Assembly: GCA_944388605.1 (NCBI GenBank) | Contig: CALXJJ010000009.1 | Span: 1 to 57,322 of the forward strand | Direction: 5' to 3' | DNA from: an uncultured Clostridia bacterium | GTDB lineage: Bacteria; Bacillota; Clostridia; TANB77; CAG-508 | Length of the DNA: 57,322 nt | In this document: piece after piece, positions 19,910 to 30,507 of the stretch | Layout: each line of letters begins with the position of its first letter | How positions within the stretch are numbered: the first letter of the stretch is position 1 | Notes under the pieces: generated by a model | The model's database searches: none | What the model saw: the letters and a program-made list of their open reading frames with translations, nothing else | What the model was told of the DNA's origin: nothing | Program-made: the position numbers and the translations under genes

Positions 19910-20931
19910 AAGTAGTAGATTTTGATTATAATTTACCAGAAGAATTAATAGCACAGACACCTTTAAAAAAAAGAGATGAATCAAGATTAATGGTGTTAAA
20001 CAGAGAGAAACAAACTATAGAGCATAAATATTTTAAAAATATAATTGATTATTTAAGACCTGGAGATGTTTTAGTAAGAAATAATACAAAAGTTATTCCA
20101 GCAAGATTATATGGGAAAAAGGAAACTGGAGCAAATGTTGAATTTTTATTATTAAATAATATAGAAGGGGATATTTGGGAGACAATAGTAAGACCAGGAA
20201 ATAAATTACATATAGGAACAAAAGTTATATTTGGAAATGGTATTTTAAAAGCTGATATATTAGAAGTATTACCAGGGGGAACTAGAAAAGTAAAATTTGA
20301 ATATAAAGGAATATTTAATGAAATATTAGATAAAATTGGATTAATGCCATTACCACCATATATACATGAAGAATTAAAAGAAAAAGATAGATACCAAACT
20401 GTTTATGCAAAATATGAAGGCTCTGCAGCAGCACCAACAGCAGGGTTACATTTTACAGATGAATTATTAGAAAAAATAAAGAAAAAAGGGATAGAAATAG
20501 CTAATGTGACTTTACATGTTGGAATAGGTACATTTAGACCAGTGAAGGAAGAAACAGTTGAAGCACATAAAATGCATTCAGAACATTTTTACATAAAAGA
20601 AGATGATGTAAATAAGATAAATGAAGCAAAAAAAGAAGGCAGAAGAGTAATAGCAGTAGGTACTACATCTTGTAGAGTATTGGAAACTATAGCAGATGAG
20701 AATACCGGAATGGTAAAACAGATTGAAGATGACACAAAAATATTTATATATCCTGGCTATAAATTCAAATGTATAGATGGATTAATTACAAATTTTCATT
20801 TACCACAATCTACTTTATTAATGCTAGTATCTGCATTGGCAGGAAAAGATTATATAATGAAAGCATATAATGAAGCGGTTAAAGAAAAATATAGATTTTT
20901 TAGTTTTGGAGACGCTATGTTTATATATTAG
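19906..20931 (+). CDS. queA: S-adenosylmethionine:tRNA ribosyltransferase-isomerase QueA
   Basis: A 341-residue cytosolic enzyme that transfers and isomerises the ribosyl group of SAM onto preQ1 at tRNA position 34 to make epoxyqueuosine. Family segments seen: [16 protein letters not shown] at the start, [51 protein letters not shown], and [16 protein letters not shown] near the end. The start is TTG, overlapping the previous stop by 4 nt (ATTGA) and preceded by GAGGTAAT. tgt follows directly, as in most Bacillota, so the pair makes queuosine. Confidence 0.97.
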   Translation: MKVVDFDYNLPEELIAQTPLKKRDESRLMVLNREKQTIEHKYFKNIIDYLRPGDVLVRNNTKVIPARLYGKKETGANVEFLLLNNIEGDIWETIVRPGNKLHIGTKVIFGNGILKADILEVLPGGTRKVKFEYKGIFNEILDKIGLMPLPPYIHEELKEKDRYQTVYAKYEGSAAAPTAGLHFTDELLEKIKKKGIEIANVTLHVGIGTFRPVKEETVEAHKMHSEHFYIKEDDVNKINEAKKEGRRVIAVGTTSCRVLETIADENTGMVKQIEDDTKIFIYPGYKFKCIDGLITNFHLPQSTLLMLVSALAGKDYIMKAYNEAVKEKYRFFSFGDAMFIY

Positions 20932-22080
<1,149 letters not shown>

Positions 22081-22101
22081 TAAGAAAGGGATGTGGTATG
22101 T

Positions 22102-23562
22102 ATGAATTTAATAGAAGAAGAAGTGAACTATAAAAAAAATAAAGGTAGTAAAATAGCAAAATTTTTGATTGCCCTAGTTATATTACTAATCATAGCAGGA
22201 ATTGCAGTGGGAGTAACAATTGTATATTTACAATCAGAAATGTTAAAGTTTACTATAGATGGAGTAGCACAAACAAATTATGCAGATGATTTATTTGTAT
22301 TTCAAAATGGTAAAGTATATATATCATTAAGAGATATAGCACCTTTAGTAGGTTATAAATATCATGATGGAGATTATGAACAATATTCAGCAGATAAAAA
22401 TAAATGTTATGTTGATAATGCAGATGAAGTTGCTTCTTTTTCAGTAAATGATACTAAAATGTACAAAATACAACCAATGCAAAGAGATTCTGATTATGAG
22501 TATTTTGAATTAGAAGAACCAATAAGAATGATTAATAATAAATTGTATGCGAGTTCAGAAGGAGTATCAAAAGGATTTAATATAAATTTCCAATATGATC
22601 AAGAAAAAAATAGTATAAGTATTAGTACATTAACATCTTTAGTTAATTATTATACATCACAATTAGGTCAAAAACAAACAATAGCAGAAGATTATAATAA
22701 TCAAAAAGCAATATTGTATGGAATGTTAGTTGTAGTAACAGATTCAAAATATGGTGTTATAGATCTAAATGGAGAAGAAATATTAGGAAGTAGATATAAA
22801 ACAATAAAATATGTAGAAAGTGCAAATGAATTTATTGTTACAACTACAGATTCTAAAATGGGTATAATAGATGCAAATAGAAGAGTAAAAATTTCTCCAC
22901 AATATGATGAATTAAAAGTATTAGATAAAGATTTAAAATTATATTTAGTAAAAGGAAATGGAAAATATGGAGTAGTAGATAGCAATGGAACTTATATAGC
23001 ACATTTGGAATATGACGAAATTGGTATAAGTAATTCTTCTGATTTTAGAAATAATGATATAAAAAATCAATATTTATTATTTGATAATGCAATACCAGTA
23101 AAAAAAGCTGACAAATGGGGATTAATAGATAGAAACGGAAAAGTTATTTTACCAATAGAATATGATAGAATAGGTTCAATAGAAGGAACATCTTCAGATA
23201 AAGCAGCTAATAATTTATTATTAGTTCCAGATTATGAAGGAATAGTAATTTGTAAAGATAAAAAATATGGATTAGTTAACTCTCAAGGAACAATATTAAT
23301 ATTATGCCAACTAGATGCAGTATATTCTATTACAAATGGTGGAGTAAACGAGTATTATATGAAATATCATGATGGAACAGGAGAAAAAACAGAAGATATG
23401 ATAGAATTTTTAAATGAAAATTATGGCTCACAAACTACTAATAATGAACAGACTAATACTATAGTTGAAGAAAATGTTATAAATAATAACGAAATAAATA
23501 ATACCACTGTTGTAAATCAGGTAGATCAAACAAATAATATAGAACAAATCGGAAAGCATTAA
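22102..23562 (+). CDS. Membrane-anchored WG-repeat (KWG) protein
   Basis: A 486-residue protein. One TM near the N-terminus (about 20-45) displays the rest outside. Residues about 50-190 look like a copper-amine-oxidase-N-type stalk domain (GVAQTNYADDLFVFQNGKVYISLRDIAPLVG). Five or so WG repeats follow (KYGVIDLNGEEIL, KMGIIDANRRV, KYGVVDSNGTYI, KWGLIDRNGKVILP, KYGLVNSQGTIL), then an Asn/Thr-rich tail. WG repeats form beta-structures thought to bind ligands or partners at the envelope; no enzymatic function is indicated. The ATG at 22102 is preferred over GTG 22093 because AAGAAAGGG ends at 22090. A terminator follows. Confidence 0.82.
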   Translation: MNLIEEEVNYKKNKGSKIAKFLIALVILLIIAGIAVGVTIVYLQSEMLKFTIDGVAQTNYADDLFVFQNGKVYISLRDIAPLVGYKYHDGDYEQYSADKNKCYVDNADEVASFSVNDTKMYKIQPMQRDSDYEYFELEEPIRMINNKLYASSEGVSKGFNINFQYDQEKNSISISTLTSLVNYYTSQLGQKQTIAEDYNNQKAILYGMLVVVTDSKYGVIDLNGEEILGSRYKTIKYVESANEFIVTTTDSKMGIIDANRRVKISPQYDELKVLDKDLKLYLVKGNGKYGVVDSNGTYIAHLEYDEIGISNSSDFRNNDIKNQYLLFDNAIPVKKADKWGLIDRNGKVILPIEYDRIGSIEGTSSDKAANNLLLVPDYEGIVICKDKKYGLVNSQGTILILCQLDAVYSITNGGVNEYYMKYHDGTGEKTEDMIEFLNENYGSQTTNNEQTNTIVEENVINNNEINNTTVVNQVDQTNNIEQIGKH

Positions 23563-23645
23563 AATTTATATTAATTTTATTTTTCCTCTTTAGCTTTTTA
23601 GTAAATTTGTTCTACGCAATTTTACGAAGTCAAAATTGTGTGCAA
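23559..23645. repeat. Dispersed intergenic repeat, copy C (left half)
   Basis: It matches copy A from TTAAAATTTATATTAATTTT through AATTTTACGAAGTCAAAATTGTGTGCA, then stops; the TACAATAGGAAAG hairpin is missing and a terminator follows directly. Confidence 0.75.
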
Positions 23646-23646
23646 C

Positions 23647-23684
23647 AAAAAAAGAACAATATAATGAAATATTGTTCTTTTTTT
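23647..23684 (+). terminator. Terminator after the WG-repeat gene
   Basis: A perfect 16-bp stem AAAAAAAGAACAATAT / ATATTGTTCTTTTTTT with a 6-nt loop and a terminal T-run. Confidence 0.88.
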
Positions 23685-23738
23685 GATTAAAAATTAATAA
23701 TATTAAATAAATAATAAAGAAAGGAATTGAAAAAATAT

Positions 23739-24125
23739 ATGGAAAATAACAATATAAAGGAAAATAATTTATTGAAAATTATTAAAGGAAGTATAATATC
23801 GATTATATGTAGTATATTTCTCTTAATATTATATGCATTAATACTTACATATACAAATGTAAGTGAAAGTACAATAGTACCAGTTACAATAATAATAACA
23901 TGTTTTAGTATTTTTTTAGGTAGTTTTATAGTAGCAGGAAAAATACAAAAAAATGGATTAATAAATGGAGGGTTAGTAGGATTAATATATGTTTTATTTA
24001 TTTATTTATTATCTAGTTTAATGTTATATGGGTTTTCTTTAAATATTAATTCAATAATAATGCTAGTATGTTCAATAATTTTTGGAATGCTAGGAGGAGT
24101 GCTAGGAGTTAACCTAAGAAAATAA
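23739..24125 (+). CDS. TIGR04086-type four-TM membrane protein
   Basis: A 128-residue integral membrane protein with four hydrophobic segments and conserved glycines (GSIISIICSIFLLILYA; GSFIVAGKIQKNGLINGGLVG; FGMLGGVLGVNLRK). The pattern and its place shortly downstream of queA-tgt match the TIGR04086 family of Clostridia, whose function is unknown. The ATG at 23739 is preferred to a TTG at 23727 that touches the AAAGGA ribosome binding site. It begins a new unit after the terminator. Confidence 0.75.
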   Translation: MENNNIKENNLLKIIKGSIISIICSIFLLILYALILTYTNVSESTIVPVTIIITCFSIFLGSFIVAGKIQKNGLINGGLVGLIYVLFIYLLSSLMLYGFSLNINSIIMLVCSIIFGMLGGVLGVNLRK

Positions 24126-24143
24126 AAACTAAAATTTTAAATC

Positions 24144-24172
24144 TTGAATTTATTATAAAAGTATAGTAAAAT
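24144..24172 (+). promoter_or_regulatory. Candidate sigma-A promoter for the glycosyltransferase
   Basis: TTGAAT (24144-24149), 17-bp spacer, TAAAAT (24167-24172), 55 bp before the ATG at 24228. Confidence 0.45.
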
Positions 24173-24227
24173 AATATGGAAAAAAGAAACATATAGTTTG
24201 GAAATATAGAAAGGGATGTAACAAATA

Positions 24228-25682
24228 ATGAAATTAAAAAAGATTCATATAATTGTTATAATAATAGGAGCTATTATAATGTTGGCAGGAACATTCCATA
24301 CGAATATATGGTTTGATGAAAGCTATACAGTTGGAATGGTAAATCAAAGTTTTAAAGATATGATAGTATCAGGAATAGATGATGTTCATCCATTATTATA
24401 TTATATTTTGTTAAAAATGTATAGTTTGTTTGTTGGAACAGGAATCATACAATTAAGGATTTTCTCATGTATAGGTATGATAATATTGTCAATATTAGGA
24501 TATACACATATACGAAAAGATTTAGGAGAGAAAGCAGGATTAATATTTTCTTTATTAGTTAGCTTTTTACCAGTAACATTATTATATGCAAATGAAATAA
24601 GAATGTATTCTTGGGTAGCTGTTTTTGTAACACTAACAGGTATATATGCATTTAGAGTATGGAAAAACAATAATAAAAAAGATTGGATACTTTTTGCAAT
24701 ATTTAGTTTGGCTTCAGCATATAGTCATTATTATGGTATGATGACTATTGGGATTATAAATATTATATTAATGGTAATAGTATTAAAAAATAGAGAAAAA
24801 TATTTAAAAAATTGGATTAAGACTGCTATAGGTGAAATAGTGTTTTTCATTCCAGGACTTATAATATTTATAAAGCAAGCATTTTTAAAAACTGGAGGAT
24901 TTTGGATTACAGTTAAATATCCAGATATATTAAAAGATATAATAACTTTTAATTATACAGGAGTATTAGACTCAAAATTATTTAATATTATAATATTTAC
25001 ATTTGCTAGTATATTTAGTATATACTGGATATATAAATTAATTAAACAAAGAAAATCAGAAGATTCTAAATTACCAGTGTATGCAACCTTAGTATACATA
25101 ATTTCTATTGCAATACCATTAATAATATCTATAAAATTAGATATGTTTGTAACAAGATATACAATACCAATGCTAGGATTATTATTAATTGGAATTGCAT
25201 ATATATTAAGTAAAGAAACGAATAAAATCATATTAACAATTGTAACAATGTGTATAGCAATATTATCAATATCAAATATATATATTTTCTATTCACAAAT
25301 ATATGATTCACAAAATAATGAATTAAATAATGTTTTATCAGAATATATTTCAGAAGAAGATATATTTATATGTAAGGATATAACTCTAGCAGGAGTAATT
25401 GCTGAAAAATATCCAAACAACAAATCATATTTTTATAATATAGATCATTGGGATATAAAAAATGCATATAACGCATTTTTGCCACAAATGGAAGTAATAG
25501 AGGATTTAAGTTTAATAGAAAATTATGAGGGAAAAATTTGGTTAATAGATTCAGGAGATGAGGGATTATATAATTTATTTTCAGAAGATGTAAGAATGGA
25601 AGAAATAATAGTCAAAAGAAAAGTACATCAGCCATACAAAAATTTGAATTTTATAGTTACACTAATGGATAAAAATAACTAA
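24228..25682 (+). CDS. GT-C (PMT/ArnT-like) membrane glycosyltransferase
   Basis: A 484-residue protein with about 10-12 TM helices. The first external loop has FHTNIWFDESYTVGM, including the acidic pair position typical of GT39/GT83 polyprenyl-phosphate-sugar transferases, followed by VHPLLYYILLK and later YANEIRMYSW. The C-terminal part is soluble. These enzymes transfer a sugar from a lipid carrier to proteins or glycans on the outer face. The donor and acceptor cannot be told. GGGATGTAAC lies ahead of the ATG. Its stop directly abuts the ATG of the next open frame. Confidence 0.82.
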   Translation: MKLKKIHIIVIIIGAIIMLAGTFHTNIWFDESYTVGMVNQSFKDMIVSGIDDVHPLLYYILLKMYSLFVGTGIIQLRIFSCIGMIILSILGYTHIRKDLGEKAGLIFSLLVSFLPVTLLYANEIRMYSWVAVFVTLTGIYAFRVWKNNNKKDWILFAIFSLASAYSHYYGMMTIGIINIILMVIVLKNREKYLKNWIKTAIGEIVFFIPGLIIFIKQAFLKTGGFWITVKYPDILKDIITFNYTGVLDSKLFNIIIFTFASIFSIYWIYKLIKQRKSEDSKLPVYATLVYIISIAIPLIISIKLDMFVTRYTIPMLGLLLIGIAYILSKETNKIILTIVTMCIAILSISNIYIFYSQIYDSQNNELNNVLSEYISEEDIFICKDITLAGVIAEKYPNNKSYFYNIDHWDIKNAYNAFLPQMEVIEDLSLIENYEGKIWLIDSGDEGLYNLFSEDVRMEEIIVKRKVHQPYKNLNFIVTLMDKNN

Positions 25683-25700
25683 ATGAGAGAAGGAAACAAA

Positions 25701-26576
25701 ATGTTTTTAGATAATATTTTTGATGTAAATAAAATAAAGGTTTATGCTTTTGTTGGACCATCTGGAACAGGTAAGAGTTATAGAGCGCAATTAGTAGCAG
25801 GCGAGAACGGTATAAAATACATTATTGATGATGGATTATTAATAAAAGATAATGAAGTAGTAGCAGGCACTTCGGCAAAAAAAGCACCAACAAAAATTGA
25901 AACTGTAAGACATGCAATTTTTATAGAAGAAAAAGAAAAAGAAGAAATGAGGAAAGCAATAAAAAAATTAAAACCTGAATCAATATTAATATTAGGAACT
26001 TCAGATGGTATGGTAGCTAAAATTGCAGAAAATTTAGGATTGCCAGAGATTAGTAAAACTATATATATAAATGAAGTTGCTACAGAAAACGAAATGGAAA
26101 CAGCAAGAAGAATTCGTGTAACAGAAGGCAAACATGTTATACCAGTACCAACTTTTGAAATAAAAAAAGATTTCTCAGGTTATATATTAGATCCTTTACA
26201 AATTTTTAAATCTAAAGGAGCCGGAAAAAAGCCATATATTTCAGAAAAGTCAATAATCAGACCAACTTTTAGTTATTTAGGAAATTTTACAATATCAGAT
26301 ACTGTATTTAGACAAATATTAGAATATTTAGCTAAAAGAAATGAAGCAATACATAAGGTTTCTAGAATACGTGTTGAAAATTACGGAGAAGGTCCATATA
26401 TATACATGGAGGTTGTAATAGAATATGGCTATAATGTAATAAAAGTATTAGAAGAGTTTAAAACAAAGATTAAAAAAGAAATTGAAAATTTAACAACTAT
26501 GAATGTACAGAAAATGACAGTAATAGCCAAAGGAATACATGTGGATTTAGATAAAATGAAAGAAGAAGAAGTATAA
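25701..26576 (+). CDS. P-loop protein with a C-terminal Asp23/Gls24-like domain
   Basis: A 291-residue cytosolic protein. Residues about 10-140 form a P-loop domain with Walker A FVGPSGTGKSYRAQ. Residues about 188-290 (IIRPTFSYLGNFTISDTVFRQIL ... VYIxMEVVIEYG ... KGIHVDL) resemble an alkaline-shock Asp23/Gls24 domain. The domain pairing recurs in Clostridia but its function is not established. Start: ATG 25701 has AGAAGG 8 nt upstream; the ATG at 25683, abutting the previous stop, has no ribosome binding site of its own. The gene lies between a glycosyltransferase and cmk-plsC on the same strand. Confidence 0.7.
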   Translation: MFLDNIFDVNKIKVYAFVGPSGTGKSYRAQLVAGENGIKYIIDDGLLIKDNEVVAGTSAKKAPTKIETVRHAIFIEEKEKEEMRKAIKKLKPESILILGTSDGMVAKIAENLGLPEISKTIYINEVATENEMETARRIRVTEGKHVIPVPTFEIKKDFSGYILDPLQIFKSKGAGKKPYISEKSIIRPTFSYLGNFTISDTVFRQILEYLAKRNEAIHKVSRIRVENYGEGPYIYMEVVIEYGYNVIKVLEEFKTKIKKEIENLTTMNVQKMTVIAKGIHVDLDKMKEEEV

Positions 26577-26608
26577 AAAGTAAGAGCTTAGCTCGAATGG
26601 AGGTAAAA

Positions 26609-27907
26609 ATGAGTTTTATAGTAGCAATAGATGGACCAGCAGGTACTGGAAAAGGAGCAGTAACAAAAATACTTGCAGAAAAACTTGGATTAGTTAATAT
26701 AGATACAGGTGCAACATATAGATGTGTTGCTCTAGAAGTATTAAATAAAAAAATATCTTTAGAGCAAAAAGATGAAATTATAGAAATTTCTAAAAATATA
26801 AAAATAGAGTTAAAAAATGAGAATAGAGAACAAATTGTATTATTAAATGGAAAAGATGTAACTTCAGAAATACGATCAAAAGAAGTTACACAAATTGTAT
26901 CTCAGGTATCATCAATAAAAGAAGTAAGATTAAATATGGTTGATTTACAAAGAAAATTGGCAAAAAATAAAAATGTTATTATGGAAGGTAGAGATATTAC
27001 AACATATGTATTTCCAAATGCAGATGTAAAAATATATTTAGATGCTTCTTTAGATGAAAGGGTAAAAAGAAGGTATAAGCAAAATGCAGAAAAAGGAATA
27101 CATATAAGTTTAGAAGAATTAAAAAAATCTATGAATGAAAGAGACGAAAATGATAAAAATAAAGAAATTGGTTCTTTGATGATTGCACATGATGCTGTAT
27201 ATATTGATACAAGTAATTTAAGCATAAATGAAGTATGTAATAAAATAGGGAAAATAATAAAAGATAAGCTAGAAGATATAGAATATACAAAAAAAATATA
27301 TGCTATTAGACCAGAAACAAAATGGAAAAAATTTGTTAGAAGAATAGTCAAAACTATATTAAATGCATTATATCACATATTTTATAGGATAAAAATAGAA
27401 GGAGAAATACCAAAAGAAGGTGCATGCATAGTTTGTGCTAATCATCTTAACTATATAGATGCAGCAGCTATTGTATTATTTAATAAAAGAAAGGTTATGT
27501 TTGTTGCTAGAGAGACTCTATTTTACAGTAGAATATTAAATTGGTTAGCTCATCTTTTTGATATAATTCCAATTAAAAGAGGAAAACAAGATATGGAGGC
27601 AATGAAACGTTCACTTAAAGTATTATCTTCTGGACAAGTCTTAGGAATTTTTCCAGAAGGAACAAGAAAAGGTTTAGCTAAAAATGCAAAAATAGGAAAT
27701 GGAGCAGCATATATGGCTTTAAGAACAGGTACAAAAGTAGTTCCTGTAGGAATTAGTGGTTCTTTTAAACCTTTTACAAAGGTATATATAAGATATGGTG
27801 AACCAATAGTTTTTGAAAAACAAAAGAATCCAGATAAAGAGCAATTACAATTTGCAACAAATCAAATCATGGAAACTATTATTATGTTGACAAACAAAAA
27901 GGATTAG
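26609..27907 (+). CDS. cmk-plsC: Fused cytidylate kinase and 1-acyl-glycerol-3-phosphate acyltransferase
   Basis: A 432-residue two-enzyme fusion. Residues 1 to about 220 are cytidylate kinase: P-loop AIDGPAGTGKGAV, NIDTGATYRCVAL, GRDITTYVFPNADVKIYLDAS and RxxDxxR-like MNERDENDKNK. Residues about 240-432 are PlsC: the NHLNYID box (NHxxxxD), RGKQDMEAMKRS, and FPEGTRKG. The first half phosphorylates CMP/dCMP, and the second makes phosphatidic acid at the membrane, so CTP supply and phospholipid synthesis are joined on one chain. ATG 26609 follows ATGGAGGTAAAA; the upstream in-frame ATG overlaps that ribosome binding site. Confidence 0.92.
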   Translation: MSFIVAIDGPAGTGKGAVTKILAEKLGLVNIDTGATYRCVALEVLNKKISLEQKDEIIEISKNIKIELKNENREQIVLLNGKDVTSEIRSKEVTQIVSQVSSIKEVRLNMVDLQRKLAKNKNVIMEGRDITTYVFPNADVKIYLDASLDERVKRRYKQNAEKGIHISLEELKKSMNERDENDKNKEIGSLMIAHDAVYIDTSNLSINEVCNKIGKIIKDKLEDIEYTKKIYAIRPETKWKKFVRRIVKTILNALYHIFYRIKIEGEIPKEGACIVCANHLNYIDAAAIVLFNKRKVMFVARETLFYSRILNWLAHLFDIIPIKRGKQDMEAMKRSLKVLSSGQVLGIFPEGTRKGLAKNAKIGNGAAYMALRTGTKVVPVGISGSFKPFTKVYIRYGEPIVFEKQKNPDKEQLQFATNQIMETIIMLTNKKD

Positions 27908-27938
27908 AGTATAATATATAATTGTAGATTTAAAAGGG

Positions 27939-27993
27939 GTTAGAGCGTAGCGACTTTTCTACAATAGGAAAGGATAACTTTCCTATTGTAGAA
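27939..27993. repeat. Dispersed intergenic repeat, copy D (right half)
   Basis: GTTAGAGCGTAGCGAC followed by the hairpin TACAATAGGAAAG-gata-ACTTTCCTATTGTA, lacking the left part of copy A. It may also terminate cmk-plsC transcripts, although no T-run follows. Confidence 0.75.
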
Positions 27994-28000
27994 CAAATCT

Positions 28001-28065
28001 CACTTCTAAGAGAACATTTTTTAGCTCCATAATAAAACTATAAATTTTAAGTTCTCATAGAAGTG
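28001..28065 (+). promoter_or_regulatory. Long inverted repeat in the typA leader
   Basis: CACTTCTAAGAGAAC (28001-28015) can pair with GTTCTCATAGAAGTG (28051-28065) with one mismatch, enclosing a 35-nt AT-rich loop. It ends about 47 nt before the typA ATG and includes no gene. It may be an mRNA leader structure. Confidence 0.45.
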
Positions 28066-28112
28066 TAATTAAATAACGGAGTAATCTTACTTCAGAAAGG
28101 AATAGTAATAAA

Positions 28113-29924
28113 ATGTATAATGAAAAATTAAGAAATATAGCAATAATTGCACACGTAGATCATGGAAAAACAACATTAGTTGATGCTTTGTTACGTCAAA
28201 GTCATATATTTAGAGAAAATGAACAAGTAGCTGAAAGAGTAATGGATTCAGGAGATATAGAAAAAGAAAGAGGAATTACAATACTTTCTAAAAATACTTC
28301 TGTTATGTATAATGGAGTGAAAATAAATATAGTAGATACACCAGGACATGCAGATTTTGGTGGAGAAGTAGAACGTGTATTAAAAATGGTAGATGGAGTT
28401 TTACTTTTAGTGGATGCATTTGAAGGACCAATGCCTCAAACAAGAGAAGTTCTAAAAAAATCATTAGCATTAAATTTAAAACCAATAGTAGTTATAAATA
28501 AAATAGATAGACCAGGTGCAAATCCATTAAAGGTTGTAGACCAAGTACTGGAATTATTTATAGAATTGGACGCTAATGATGAACAACTTGATTTCCCAGT
28601 TGTATATGCATCAGCTAAAAATGGAATAGCTAAGATGCACTTAGAAGATGAAACAGATAATATCACTTGCATATTTGATACAATAATCAAAAATATTGAA
28701 CCACCAAAATGCGATGATGAAGGTACTCTTCAAATGTTAGTATCTAACATTGATTATGATGAATACTTAGGAAGAATTGCAGTAGGAAGAATAGAAAGAG
28801 GAAGCATAAAAGCAGGAATGAATGTTGTTATTTGTGGAAAAGAAAAAAATACTAATGGTAAAATTGCAAAATTGTTTACATATGAAGGATTAGCGAGGAG
28901 AGAAGCTGAAGAAGTAAAAGCAGGTGATATTGTATCAATATCAGGAATAACAGATATTAATATTGGAGACACCATATGTGATGTAAGTAATCCAGAAAAA
29001 ATACCATTTGTAGATATAGATGAGCCTACAGTTTCTATGACATTTAGTGTAAACAATGGTCCTTTTGCAGGAAAGGAAGGTGAATTTGTTACTTCAAGAC
29101 ATATTAGAGATAGATTATTTAAAGAACTAGAAAGAAATGTTAGTTTAAGAGTAAAAGAAACAGATTCACCAGATAGTTTTGAAGTATGTGGAAGAGGAGA
29201 ATTACATTTATCTGTACTAATTGAAACAATGAGAAGAGAAGGGTTTGAATTATTGGTTTCTAGACCAAAAGTTATTTTTAAAGAAATAGATGATGTTAAA
29301 TGTGAACCTATAGAAAGATTAATAGTAAATGTTCCTGATGATTCAATCGGCAATGTTATCGAAAAATTAGGAAGAAGAAAAGCAGAAATGGTTAACATGG
29401 AACCAGCAGAAATAGGACATACGAAAATTGAGTTTAAAATACCTGCAAGAGGATTAATAGGTTATAGAACAGAATTTTTAACAGATACAAAAGGAACTGG
29501 AACAATGAATAGTGTTTTTGATTCATATGAACCATATAAAGGGGAAATACAAGCGAGAACAAGAGGTGTACTTGTAGCTTTTGAACAAGGAACATCTGTA
29601 ACATATGGTTTGTACAATGCACAAGAAAGAGGAGAACTATTAATTGGTCCTGGTGTAGAAGTTTATGAAGGAATGATTGTAGGAATTAATTCAAGAAATG
29701 AAGATATTGCAATAAATGTATGCAAAGAAAAGCATTTGACAAATACAAGAGCTTCTGGTTCAGATGATGCACTTAGATTAGTACCACCTGTTCAAATGTC
29801 ACTTGAAAAAGCAATAGAATTTATAGCAGAAGATGAATTAGTAGAAGTAACACCTAAAAATATTAGATTAAGAAAAAAAATACTAGATTCTAAACAAAGG
29901 GAAAGAGAAGCAAGAAGAAAATAA
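28113..29924 (+). CDS. typA: Ribosome-associated GTPase TypA/BipA
   Basis: A 603-residue translational GTPase. G1 [10 protein letters not shown], switch [17 protein letters not shown]3 [15 protein letters not shown]4 NKIDRP, G5-like YASAKNG, then domains II, III, V and the BipA-specific C-terminal domain ([53 protein letters not shown]). It binds the ribosome and supports 50S assembly and stress or low-temperature growth. Full length for the family. The ATG follows AGAAAGGAATAG. A hairpin remnant of the dispersed repeat and a strong terminator follow. Confidence 0.97.
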   Translation: MYNEKLRNIAIIAHVDHGKTTLVDALLRQSHIFRENEQVAERVMDSGDIEKERGITILSKNTSVMYNGVKINIVDTPGHADFGGEVERVLKMVDGVLLLVDAFEGPMPQTREVLKKSLALNLKPIVVINKIDRPGANPLKVVDQVLELFIELDANDEQLDFPVVYASAKNGIAKMHLEDETDNITCIFDTIIKNIEPPKCDDEGTLQMLVSNIDYDEYLGRIAVGRIERGSIKAGMNVVICGKEKNTNGKIAKLFTYEGLARREAEEVKAGDIVSISGITDINIGDTICDVSNPEKIPFVDIDEPTVSMTFSVNNGPFAGKEGEFVTSRHIRDRLFKELERNVSLRVKETDSPDSFEVCGRGELHLSVLIETMRREGFELLVSRPKVIFKEIDDVKCEPIERLIVNVPDDSIGNVIEKLGRRKAEMVNMEPAEIGHTKIEFKIPARGLIGYRTEFLTDTKGTGTMNSVFDSYEPYKGEIQARTRGVLVAFEQGTSVTYGLYNAQERGELLIGPGVEVYEGMIVGINSRNEDIAINVCKEKHLTNTRASGSDDALRLVPPVQMSLEKAIEFIAEDELVEVTPKNIRLRKKILDSKQREREARRK

Positions 29925-29959
29925 ATAGAAAAGTCAGCATAACTTTCCTATTGTAGAAC
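29925..29959. repeat. Dispersed intergenic repeat, copy E (hairpin only)
   Basis: AATAGAAAAGT and ACTTTCCTATT form the repeat's hairpin with one mismatch, ending GTAGAAC as in copy D. All other parts are missing. Confidence 0.55.
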
Positions 29960-29991
29960 AAAATAAGCGACCTTTAAAGGTCGCTTATTTT
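29960..29991. terminator. Terminator after typA
   Basis: A 32-bp perfect palindrome, AAAATAAGCGACC...GGTCGCTTATTTT, with a short AT centre. Its symmetry would also serve the convergent small gene that ends at 30011. Confidence 0.85.
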
Positions 29992-30010
29992 GAAAAGCTC
30001 TTAATTAAGT

Positions 30011-30361
30011 TTAATTATAGAGAATTTCAGGCTTGTAAAGAAAAACTTTGTACCTTCCTTCTGAAAAAATAAAGAAAATAGCTTCTTCATTTTCATTAAA
30101 AGTGCTTACATGTTTGTTAATTTCATCTCCATGTTGAATTACAAAAGAATGGTTAGGACGCTTACAAATTCTGTTCCATAGAACAAGAGCTGCTACTTGA
30201 GACAATTTGCAATCATACCTAGGGTATAACTCAATAGGAAAATTTTGCACATTATTTACCAACCAAGCAATATTTGCCGGGCTCATAAATTGGGTAGCAC
30301 TAAAGGTTTTGTAATTTTCTGTCAGCCGTTGAATAACTAAATTTGGTGTCAATTTAAACAC
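30011..30361 (-). CDS. Small hypothetical protein, codon usage unlike its neighbours
   Basis: A 116-residue soluble protein with no family I recognise. It starts with GTG at 30361 behind AAGGAGG. Features: aromatic- and Asn-rich N-terminal half (SPANIAWLVNNVQNFPIELY), two cysteines, an RICKRPNHSF stretch and a C-terminal beta pattern FIFSEGRYKVFLYKPEILYN. It uses codons rare in neighbouring genes (CGG at R12, CCG, CTG, GCC) and is visibly less AT-rich, suggesting acquisition. Its final FKVFLYxPE motif resembles the FQVYYYNPDL end of the other small minus-strand gene at 31153, so the two may be distant relatives. Function unknown. Confidence 0.6.
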   Translation of the reverse strand: MFKLTPNLVIQRLTENYKTFSATQFMSPANIAWLVNNVQNFPIELYPRYDCKLSQVAALVLWNRICKRPNHSFVIQHGDEINKHVSTFNENEEAIFFIFSEGRYKVFLYKPEILYN

Positions 30362-30430
30362 CCTCCTTAAATAAGATTTACATAATTATATCATAAATAT
30401 TATAATTTGTAAACAAAAATTAAAAAATTG

Positions 30431-30460
30431 TTGCAAAATAAGAAAATATAAGTATATAAT
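30431..30460 (+). promoter_or_regulatory. Promoter of trmR (TTGCAA-18-TATAAT)
   Basis: TTGCAA (30431-30436), 18-bp spacer ending AAGTA, TATAAT (30455-30460). The same hexamers, spacer length and AAGTATATAAT block occur before both pilin-like cassettes. Confidence 0.65.
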
Positions 30461-30507
30461 GTACTAGAAGTAAAATAAATAATAAATTTATAGAAGGAAT
30501 GATTAAA

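Noticed and set aside
28754..29398. 214-codon minus-strand frame inside typA
   Set aside because: A shadow of a fully conserved typA; Ser/Leu/Ile-rich with no family resemblance.
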